From Jejubacter sp036620675 (GTDB taxonomy: Bacteria > Pseudomonadota > Gammaproteobacteria > Enterobacterales > Enterobacteriaceae): a stretch of DNA of 19,195 nucleotides. Shown piece by piece: positions 13,804 to 19,195 of this stretch (position 1 is the stretch's first letter; every line of letters begins with the position of its first letter). Both the position numbers and the translations under genes were made by a program. A model generated the notes under the pieces. That model was not told the DNA's origin. It searched no databases and saw only the letters and a program-made list of their open reading frames with translations. The stretch lies in assembly GCA_036620675.1 (NCBI GenBank), contig JAZHEE010000053.1. The stretch is one strand, 5' to 3'.

Positions 13804-15336
13804 ATGAGTATGTCATCCATACCGTCGCATTCCCCTTCCCGCTTTTATGGCTGGATTGAAAAAGTGGGCAATAAGGTGCCGCACCCTTTTCTGCTCTTTA
13901 TCTGGCTTATCATCATTCTGATGGTAGTAACGGCGCTGCTTTCAGCCTTTGACGCCAGCGTGCGCAGCCCGACCGACGGCAGCATCGTTCAGGTCAGAAA
14001 TCTGCTGAGTGCCGAAGGACTGCACTGGTTTTTACCCAATGTCATTAAAAACTTCAGCGGATTTACGCCGCTGGGCGCCATTCTGGCGCTGGTGCTGGGC
14101 GCGGGTCTGGCGGAACGCGTCGGGCTGCTGCCGGCACTGATGGTCAAAATGGCCTCCCGGGTCAGCGCTCGCTACGCCAGTTACATGGTGCTGTTTATCG
14201 CCTTCTTCAGCCATATATCTTCGGATGCCGCACTGGTGATCATGCCGCCGATGGGGGCGCTGATCTTCCTGGCGGTGGGGCGCCATCCGGTGGCTGGATT
14301 GCTGGCGGCCATCGCCGGCGTGGGCAGCGGTTTTACCGCTAATCTGCTGATCGTCACTACCGACGTGCTGCTGTCCGGCATCAGCACCGAAGCGGCGCAT
14401 GTTATCGATCCGCAGATGCACGTGAGCGTCATCGATAACTGGTACTTTATGGCGACTTCGGTCATCGTGTTGACAATAGCAGGCGGCCTGATTACTGACC
14501 ACATTATCGAACCACGGCTGGGAGCCTGGCAGGGCAACAGCGATGAACGCCTGGAACAGCTCACAGCGGCGCAGAATCGCGGCCTGCTAGCCGCCGGGAT
14601 CGCGGCGCTGCTGTTTATTGGCGCGGTAGCGCTACTGGTGGTGCCGGAACATGGTTTATTGCGCGATCCGGTACAGGGAACCATTCTGCCCTCACCCTTT
14701 ATTCGCGGTATTGTGCCGCTGATCATCCTGTTTTTCTTTGTGGTTTCCATCGCCTACGGTATCGCCACCGGCACCATTCGCCGCCAGGGAGATCTGCCGG
14801 CCCTGATTATAGAACCGATGAAAGAGATGGCTGGATTTATCGTGATGGTCTTCCCGCTGGCGCAATTTGTCGCCATGTTCAGCTGGAGCAATATGGGCAA
14901 ATTTATGGCGGTGGGACTGACCGACCTGCTGGAAAGCTCCGGACTGAGCGGCGTTCCGGCTTTTGTGGGTCTGGCACTGCTGTCATCGCTGTTGTGTATG
15001 TTCATCGCCAGCGGTTCGGCGATCTGGTCGATTCTGGCGCCGATTTTCGTGCCGATGTTTATGCTGATGGGTTTTCATCCGGCCTTCGCCCAGATCCTGT
15101 TTCGTATCGCTGACTCATCGGTGCTGCCGCTGGCGCCGGTCTCTCCGTTCGTACCGCTGTTTCTGGGCTTCCTGCAGCGCTATCGGCCGGACGCCCGCCT
15201 GGGCACCTACTATTCACTGGTGCTGCCCTATCCGCTTATCTTCCTGACGATCTGGCTGATCCTGCTGGTAGTCTGGTATCTCACCGGCCTGCCGATTGGC
15301 CCCGGCGTGTTGCCGCGACTGGCTGACGCCGGCTAA
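13804..15336 (+). CDS. abgT: p-Aminobenzoyl-glutamate transporter
   Basis: AbgT is an inner-membrane transporter of the AbgT family that imports p-aminobenzoyl-glutamate; other family members have been linked to sulfonamide efflux. The 510-residue product is close to E. coli AbgT (508) and has many hydrophobic segments, beginning at about residue 30 (FLLFIWLIIILMVVTALLSAF), and the re-entrant/core segments FSHISSDAALVIMPPMGALI (about 136-155) and ASGSAIWSILAPIFVPMFML. The start at 13804 follows GAGGAACGCCCC; a second ATG two codons later is possible. It is the third gene of the operon, separated from abgB by 58 nt rather than overlapping, which leaves room for separate control of its translation. 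Confidence 0.95.
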   Translation: MSMSSIPSHSPSRFYGWIEKVGNKVPHPFLLFIWLIIILMVVTALLSAFDASVRSPTDGSIVQVRNLLSAEGLHWFLPNVIKNFSGFTPLGAILALVLGAGLAERVGLLPALMVKMASRVSARYASYMVLFIAFFSHISSDAALVIMPPMGALIFLAVGRHPVAGLLAAIAGVGSGFTANLLIVTTDVLLSGISTEAAHVIDPQMHVSVIDNWYFMATSVIVLTIAGGLITDHIIEPRLGAWQGNSDERLEQLTAAQNRGLLAAGIAALLFIGAVALLVVPEHGLLRDPVQGTILPSPFIRGIVPLIILFFFVVSIAYGIATGTIRRQGDLPALIIEPMKEMAGFIVMVFPLAQFVAMFSWSNMGKFMAVGLTDLLESSGLSGVPAFVGLALLSSLLCMFIASGSAIWSILAPIFVPMFMLMGFHPAFAQILFRIADSSVLPLAPVSPFVPLFLGFLQRYRPDARLGTYYSLVLPYPLIFLTIWLILLVVWYLTGLPIGPGVLPRLADAG

Positions 15337-15347
15337 CGCGTTATTTT

Positions 15348-15404
15348 TTAACGATTGATGCCCTGAAGCCGTTGCACAGCTGACAAACAGGGCATCTTCG
15401 TTAA
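15348..15404 (+). terminator. Long hairpin after abgT
   Basis: Two arms pair almost perfectly: TTAACGA-TT-GATGCCCTG (15348-15365) with CAGGGCATC-T-TCGTTAA (15388-15404), an 18/17-nt stem with one bulge and a 22-nt loop. It begins 12 nt past the abgT stop. There is no T run after it on the plus strand; six T residues lie before it (15344-15349). It may end or stabilise the abgABT transcript, or shape the leader of the next gene. Confidence 0.4.
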
Positions 15405-15442
15405 CAGTAAACGGCGTCACCAGACCTAACACATGAGGAAAT

Positions 15443-16396
15443 ATGGAACAGCGGAAACTCGGTAAGACCGGCATCGATATCGTCCCGCTGGTTTTCGGCG
15501 GCAACGTCTTTGGCTGGACGATTGACGAAAAGACCAGTTTCGAGGTGCTCGATGCCTTTGTTGACCACGGTTTTAACGCAATCGATACCGCCGATGTATA
15601 TTCGCTCTGGGCGCCGGGAAACCCGGGCGGCGTTTCGGAAACCATTATCGGCAACTGGTTGAAGGCCCGTCCAGGCGTACGCGATAAGCTCGCCATCTTT
15701 ACCAAAGTGGGCGCCGATCTCGAAAAACCCGGCCAGAAAGGGCTTTCTGAACGCTGGATCACCCAGGCGGTGGATAATTCCCTGAAACGGCTGGGCGTTG
15801 ACGCTATCGATCTTTACTTCTCGCACTGGCCGGATCCGCAAACGCCGTATGAAGAGACGCTGGGCGCTTACCAGAAGCTGCTGAAGGCTGGAAAGATTAA
15901 AGCGATTGGCGCTTCGAACCTGGATGCTGCTCAGCTTGCCGACGCGCTGACGGTGGCGAAGCGCGAAGGATTGCCCGCCTATCAGGTTCTGCAGCCGGAA
16001 TACAACCTCTATGACCGCAGCTCGTACGATGGCGCCCTGCGCGATCTGTGTATAAAGGAAGGGCTGGGCGTGGTGACCTACTACAGTCTGGCTTCAGGAT
16101 TCCTGAGCGGGAAGTACCGCGACAAGGCTGACCTTGCGCAATCGCAGCGCAGTGATAAAGTCGCGAACTATCTGAATCCACGGGGTTATGCCATTCTTGA
16201 CGCGCTGGATGCCGTCGCCAGCCGTCACGGCGTTCGTCAGGCGGAAGTGGCCCTGGCCTGGCTGATTCAGCGTGAAGGCGTGACCGCGCCTATCGCCAGC
16301 GCCACCAGCGTCAGTCAGGTAGAAAGTTTTGCCCGGGCCGCCTCTCTGACGCTTTCCGCCGGGGATGTGGCCGCCCTGGATAACGCCAGCGCCTGA
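15443..16396 (+). CDS. Aldo/keto reductase
   Basis: The 317-residue product is an NADPH-type aldo/keto reductase with a TIM-barrel layout. The catalytic tetrad is visible: Asp48 in NAIDTADVYS, Tyr53, Lys88 in FTKVG and His128 in YFSHWPD. The cofactor-binding end has PIASATSVSQVESF (about 288-301). Substrate is unknown; enzymes of this type reduce aldehydes and ketones. The start at 15443 follows GAGGAAAT. It lies between abgT and ogt, where E. coli K-12 has no gene of this kind. The 106-nt gap and the hairpin upstream suggest its own promoter, and another hairpin follows it. Confidence 0.88.
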   Translation: MEQRKLGKTGIDIVPLVFGGNVFGWTIDEKTSFEVLDAFVDHGFNAIDTADVYSLWAPGNPGGVSETIIGNWLKARPGVRDKLAIFTKVGADLEKPGQKGLSERWITQAVDNSLKRLGVDAIDLYFSHWPDPQTPYEETLGAYQKLLKAGKIKAIGASNLDAAQLADALTVAKREGLPAYQVLQPEYNLYDRSSYDGALRDLCIKEGLGVVTYYSLASGFLSGKYRDKADLAQSQRSDKVANYLNPRGYAILDALDAVASRHGVRQAEVALAWLIQREGVTAPIASATSVSQVESFARAASLTLSAGDVAALDNASA

Positions 16397-16418
16397 TCTT
16401 ATCAATAGCCCATCCCAA

Positions 16419-16440
16419 CAGGGCCGCTACCGCGGCCCTG
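16419..16440 (+). terminator. GC-rich stem-loop after the aldo/keto reductase gene
   Basis: CAGGGCCGC (16419-16427) and GCGGCCCTG (16432-16440) form a perfect 9-bp stem with loop TACC, 23 nt after the stop codon. No T run follows on either strand, so it is at best a weak intrinsic terminator. Confidence 0.4.
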
Positions 16441-16452
16441 CTTACAGACTGG

Positions 16453-16481
16453 TTGGCCCTGTCTTTCGCATGGTATCTTAT
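16453..16481 (+). promoter_or_regulatory. Possible sigma70 promoter of ogt
   Basis: TTGGCC (16453-16458) and TCTTAT (16476-16481) each match the -35 and -10 consensus at four of six bases and are separated by 17 nt. The ogt start is 38 nt beyond the -10. Recognised by eye only. Confidence 0.35.
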
Positions 16482-16519
16482 CGCTAATCGCAAGCCAGAA
16501 TTACCAACAGGAATTTACC

Positions 16520-17035
16520 ATGCTGACGCTATTGCAGGATAAGATCGCCACCCCGCTGGGGCCTTTGTGGGTACTGTGCGACGAAGCATTTCAGCTGCGC
16601 GCCGTGGAGTGGGAGGAGCATGAAGATCGCATGGCTCAGTTGCTTGATATCCACTACCGCAAAGAAGGTTATCAGCGAGTTGACAGCCGGAACCCCGGCG
16701 CTCTCTGTGCCCGGCTCAGTGACTATTTCGATGGCGATCTCGGCGTGATTGACACCCTGCCCACCGCGACCGCCGGAACCCCATTCCAGCGCGAAGTCTG
16801 GCAGGCGTTGCGTACTATCCCCTGCGGGCAGGCTATCAACTACGGGCAGCTGGCACAGACGTTAGGCCGCCCTGGCGCCGCCAGAGCCGTCGGCGCGGCT
16901 AACGGCGCCAACCCGGTCAGCATCGTGGTTCCCTGCCACCGGGTTATCGGCCGTGACGGCACGCTTACCGGCTACGCAGGCGGCGTACAGCGCAAAGAGT
17001 GGTTGCTGCGTCATGAAGGCTGGCTACTGCTGTAA
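16520..17035 (+). CDS. ogt: O6-methylguanine-DNA methyltransferase (constitutive)
   Basis: Ogt repairs O6-alkylguanine and O4-alkylthymine in DNA by moving the alkyl group to its own cysteine, a suicide reaction. The 171-residue product equals E. coli Ogt in length. The acceptor is Cys139 in IVVPCHRVIG, and the DNA-binding part includes GTPFQREVWQALRTIPCGQ (86-104) and RPGAARAVGAANGANP (117-132) with the arginine-finger region. The N-terminal domain is shorter than in Ada and lacks Ada's metal-bound Cys, so this is Ogt and not Ada. The ATG at 16520 follows ACAGGAATTTACC. It lies directly upstream of fnr as in E. coli. Confidence 0.95.
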   Translation: MLTLLQDKIATPLGPLWVLCDEAFQLRAVEWEEHEDRMAQLLDIHYRKEGYQRVDSRNPGALCARLSDYFDGDLGVIDTLPTATAGTPFQREVWQALRTIPCGQAINYGQLAQTLGRPGAARAVGAANGANPVSIVVPCHRVIGRDGTLTGYAGGVQRKEWLLRHEGWLLL

Positions 17036-17126
17036 AAAACGATGCAATTTACCTTATAAATTCAGCAAGATGAATTTTACTTTAGGAAACGATTCAGGAC
17101 ATTTGCCATCAGCGTCGTAACCAGAC

Positions 17127-17155
17127 TTACCATGGGGAGAAAATGATGTTAAAAT
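17127..17155 (+). promoter_or_regulatory. Probable fnr promoter
   Basis: TTACCA (17127-17132, four of six matches to the -35) and TAAAAT (17150-17155, five of six matches to the -10) are 17 nt apart. The predicted transcription start, around 17162, falls inside the FNR box, the arrangement expected for autorepression. Confidence 0.5.
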
Positions 17156-17168
17156 TGACGCATATCAA
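17155..17168. promoter_or_regulatory. FNR box (autoregulatory)
   Basis: TTGAC-N4-ATCAA at 17155-17168 differs from the FNR consensus TTGAT-N4-ATCAA at one base. It lies 19 nt before the fnr start codon and covers the predicted transcription start, as in E. coli, where FNR represses its own gene. Confidence 0.8.
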
Positions 17169-17187
17169 TTAAGGCCTGAGCAGACTT

Positions 17188-17940
17188 ATGATCCCAGAAA
17201 AGCGCATTATTCGACGCATCCAGTCTGGCGGTTGTGCTATCCATTGCCAGGATTGCAGCATCAGCCAATTATGCATCCCATTCACCCTTAATGAACATGA
17301 GCTCGATCAGCTTGATAATATCATTGAGCGAAAAAAGCCCATTCAGAAAGGTCAAACGCTGTTTAAAGCCGGGGATGAGCTGAAATCGCTGTATGCCATT
17401 CGGTCTGGAACCATCAAGAGTTACACCATCACCGAACAGGGTGACGAGCAGATTACCGGCTTTCATCTGGCGGGCGATCTGGTGGGTTTCGATGCTATTG
17501 GCACCGGCCACCATCCGAGCTTCGCTCAGGCCCTGGAAACCTCGATGGTGTGCGAGATCCCCTTTGAAACTCTGGACGATCTGTCCGGTAAGATGCCGAA
17601 CCTGCGCCAGCAGATGATGCGTCTGATGAGCGGCGAGATCAAAGGCGATCAGGATATGATTCTGCTGCTTTCCAAGAAAAATGCCGAAGAGCGACTGGCC
17701 GCCTTTATCTATAATCTTTCGCGCCGCTTTGCCCAGCGCGGTTTCTCGCCCCGAGAATTCCGCCTGACTATGACCCGCGGCGATATCGGCAACTATCTGG
17801 GGCTGACGGTTGAGACTATCAGTCGTCTTCTGGGCCGTTTCCAGAAGAGCGGCATGCTGGCGGTGAAAGGCAAATATATCACCATCGAAAACAGCGACGC
17901 ACTCTCCCTGCTGGCGGGCCAGACCCGTAGCGTGGCATAA
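17188..17940 (+). CDS. fnr: Fumarate/nitrate reduction regulator FNR
   Basis: FNR is the oxygen-sensing global regulator of anaerobic metabolism; it binds DNA as a dimer when it carries a [4Fe-4S] cluster. The 250-residue product has the E. coli length. Cluster ligands Cys20, Cys23, Cys29 and Cys122 are all present, as is the non-ligand Cys16. The cyclic-nucleotide-binding-like sensor domain spans about 30-140, the dimer helix about 140-170, and the CRP-type HTH about 190-225, with the contact residues Glu209, Ser212 and Arg213 in VETISR. The start at 17188 matches the family. It has its own promoter with an FNR box and lies between ogt and uspE, as in E. coli. Confidence 0.98.
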   Translation: MIPEKRIIRRIQSGGCAIHCQDCSISQLCIPFTLNEHELDQLDNIIERKKPIQKGQTLFKAGDELKSLYAIRSGTIKSYTITEQGDEQITGFHLAGDLVGFDAIGTGHHPSFAQALETSMVCEIPFETLDDLSGKMPNLRQQMMRLMSGEIKGDQDMILLLSKKNAEERLAAFIYNLSRRFAQRGFSPREFRLTMTRGDIGNYLGLTVETISRLLGRFQKSGMLAVKGKYITIENSDALSLLAGQTRSVA

Positions 17941-17956
17941 CCACGGCTTATCTCTC

Positions 17957-17998
17957 TTTGCCGGGCCAATAAATTTCCTGATTTATTGATCCGGCAAA
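17957..17998 (+). terminator. Stem-loop after fnr
   Basis: TTTGCCGG (17957-17964) pairs with CCGGCAAA (17991-17998); after a 3x3 internal loop, AATAAAT (17968-17974) pairs with ATTTATT (17981-17987). It begins 17 nt after the fnr stop and is followed by a T-rich but interrupted tract. Probable end of the fnr transcript. Confidence 0.5.
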
Positions 17999-18041
17999 AG
18001 TTTCTTTCCTGTTTAATTACGCTATGCCAGGTTAATCTTAT

Positions 18042-18066
18042 CTGTAAACAGACTGCGGTTTTACAG
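18042..18066 (+). promoter_or_regulatory. Inverted repeat in the uspE leader
   Basis: CTGTAAA (18042-18048) and TTTACAG (18060-18066) form a 7-bp inverted repeat with an 11-nt centre, ending 4 nt before the uspE Shine-Dalgarno AAGGAG (18071-18076). It could be a leader hairpin or an operator; function is unknown. Confidence 0.3.
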
Positions 18067-18083
18067 TTGTAAGGAGACCCTGT

Positions 18084-19034
18084 ATGGCGAAGTATCAAAA
18101 CATGCTGGTGGTTATCGACCCCGATCAGGACGACCAACCAGCTCTGCGACGAGCAGTGTATCTGCATCAACGGATTGGCGGCAGGATCAAAGCCTTTCTG
18201 CCTATTTATGATTTTTCATACGAGATGACCACGCTTCTGTCGCCCGATGAACGCACCGCCATGCGTAAAGGAGTCATCAGCCAGCGCACGGAGTGGATCA
18301 AAAATCAGGCGCGCTACTATCTGGACGCAGGTATCCCCATCGATATTAAAGTGGTGTGGCACAACCGCCCTTTCGAAGCCATTATTCAGGAGGTCATGGC
18401 CTGTGAGCACGATCTGGTGCTGAAGATGGCCCATCAGCACGATCGGCTGGAAGCGGTTATCTTCACTCCTACCGACTGGCACCTGTTGCGCAAGTGCCCT
18501 TGCCCGGTCTGGATGGTCAAAGACAAACCCTGGCCGGAAGGCGGTAAAGCGCTGGTGGCCGTCAACCTGGCCAGCGAAGAGCTGTATCACAATTCGCTGA
18601 ACGAAAAACTGGTGGAAGAGACGCTGCGGCTGGCCGACCAGGTCAACCATACCGAAGTTCACCTGGTGGGCGCCTACCCGGCTACGCCCATTAATATCGC
18701 CATTGAGCTTCCTGACTTCGATCCCAGCGTCTATAACGACGCCATTCGCGGGCAGCACCTGCTGGCCATGAAGGCGCTGCGGCAAAAATACGCCATCGCC
18801 GAAAACATGACCCACGTAGAGAAAGGCCTGCCGGAAGAGGTTATCCCTGATCTGGCCGAACACCTGCAGGCGGGCATCGTCGTGTTGGGCACCGTGGGCC
18901 GTACCGGTATCTCTGCCGCCTTCCTGGGCAACACTGCTGAACAGGTGATCGATCATCTGCGTTGCGATCTGCTGGTGCTCAAACCCAATGACTATCAGAC
19001 GCCGGTGGAGCTGGATGACGAAGAAGACGACTGA
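18084..19034 (+). CDS. uspE: Universal stress protein E
   Basis: UspE is a tandem universal stress protein of the cytoplasm, linked in E. coli to stress resistance, motility and cell aggregation. The 316-residue product equals the E. coli length and contains two Usp domains (about 1-150 and 155-305). The N-terminal domain starts YQNMLVVIDPDQDDQPALRR; the C-terminal domain ends with the nucleotide-site-like pattern VVLGTVGRTGISAAFLGNTAEQVI and a very acidic tail (ELDDEEDD). The start at 18084 follows AAGGAGACCCTGT. It lies downstream of fnr in the same direction but after a stem-loop, so it probably has its own promoter. Strong hairpins follow. Confidence 0.96.
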   Translation: MAKYQNMLVVIDPDQDDQPALRRAVYLHQRIGGRIKAFLPIYDFSYEMTTLLSPDERTAMRKGVISQRTEWIKNQARYYLDAGIPIDIKVVWHNRPFEAIIQEVMACEHDLVLKMAHQHDRLEAVIFTPTDWHLLRKCPCPVWMVKDKPWPEGGKALVAVNLASEELYHNSLNEKLVEETLRLADQVNHTEVHLVGAYPATPINIAIELPDFDPSVYNDAIRGQHLLAMKALRQKYAIAENMTHVEKGLPEEVIPDLAEHLQAGIVVLGTVGRTGISAAFLGNTAEQVIDHLRCDLLVLKPNDYQTPVELDDEEDD

Positions 19035-19049
19035 TCGTCGCCCATAAAA

Positions 19050-19093
19050 AAAAGTTCATCGCGGATTGTCGTGAAGCCACGCTAATCCGTGAT
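19050..19093 (-). terminator. Minus-strand terminator facing uspE
   Basis: ATCGCGGATT (19058-19067) and AATCCGTGAT (19084-19093) pair with one G-U, with an extra GTG/CAC pairing inside. On the minus strand the stem is followed closely by a run of eight T residues (plus-strand A run just before 19054). A second short stem CCGC/GCGG (19111-19122) is followed on the minus strand by a run of T residues at 19101-19107. These suggest a convergent gene beyond the right edge. Confidence 0.5.
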
Positions 19094-19126
19094 AAACCAT
19101 AAAAAAACGCCCGCGATTGCGGTAAT

Positions 19127-19159
19127 GCCAGTCAGTTAAGCAACTGACTGGCTGTTTTT
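19127..19159 (+). terminator. Strong intrinsic terminator after uspE
   Basis: GCCAGTCAGTT (19127-19137) and AACTGACTGGC (19142-19152) make a perfect 11-bp stem with loop AAGC, followed by TG and five T residues at 19155-19159. It is the clearest rho-independent terminator of the window and probably ends uspE transcription. Confidence 0.85.
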
Positions 19160-19195
19160 CTCCGGGCCCTGCTGTATTTCTGGGGCCTCTCTTTT

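Noticed and set aside
1..19195. CRISPR arrays, tRNA or rRNA genes, insertion sequences, toxin-antitoxin or defence genes
   Set aside because: I looked for direct repeats with spacers, tRNA-like cloverleafs, transposase or integrase motifs and paired small genes and found none.

Overview
The window is chromosomal DNA of a member of the Enterobacteriaceae. The right half carries abgR-abgA-abgB-abgT, ogt, fnr and uspE in the same order and orientation as around the Escherichia coli fnr locus, with proteins of almost the same lengths (AbgA 436, Ogt 171, FNR 250, UspE 316 aa) and conserved active-site residues at the same positions. Two things are unlike E. coli K-12: a protocatechuate (pca) operon on the left and a more AT-rich insert between smrA and abgR. 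I cannot name the genus; a Klebsiella/Enterobacter/Leclercia-type organism able to use the beta-ketoadipate pathway fits.

Layout. 1-367 has no convincing gene and holds five perfect stem-loops, two of which belong to a long imperfect inverted repeat. 368-5433 is one tightly packed minus-strand operon, pcaI-pcaJ-pcaF-pcaB-pcaD-pcaC, with 4- and 11-nt overlaps or 9-10 nt gaps. pcaR (IclR family) is divergent, and the intergenic region has GCGATAATCGAA-type repeats expected of a PcaR operator. smrA follows convergently. 7072-9754 is an insertion relative to E. coli (where abgR and smrA are neighbours): a membrane/coiled-coil protein, a DUF333 lipoprotein, a possible 43-aa membrane peptide, and a divergent LysR regulator/YcaC-like hydrolase pair. 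Then come abgR and the divergent abgABT operon, an extra aldo/keto reductase gene, ogt, fnr with its FNR autoregulatory box, uspE and strong terminators.

How the genes work together. PcaB, PcaC and PcaD turn carboxymuconate into beta-ketoadipate; PcaIJ activates it with CoA from succinyl-CoA; PcaF cleaves it to acetyl-CoA and succinyl-CoA. Protocatechuate 3,4-dioxygenase (pcaHG) and a PcaK transporter are not in the window and must be elsewhere. AbgT imports p-aminobenzoyl-glutamate, a folate breakdown product, and AbgAB cleaves it to p-aminobenzoate and glutamate. Ogt repairs O6-alkylguanine, FNR is the oxygen-sensing regulator and UspE a universal stress protein.

No clearly new multi-gene system is visible. 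The best leads are a 53-nt G-free leader in front of abgT containing CACAACAA, the type of site bound by the sRNA GcvB; the 184-bp stem-loop cluster after pcaC; the organisation of the pcaI/pcaR operator region; and the orphan membrane/coiled-coil gene in the AT-rich insert.
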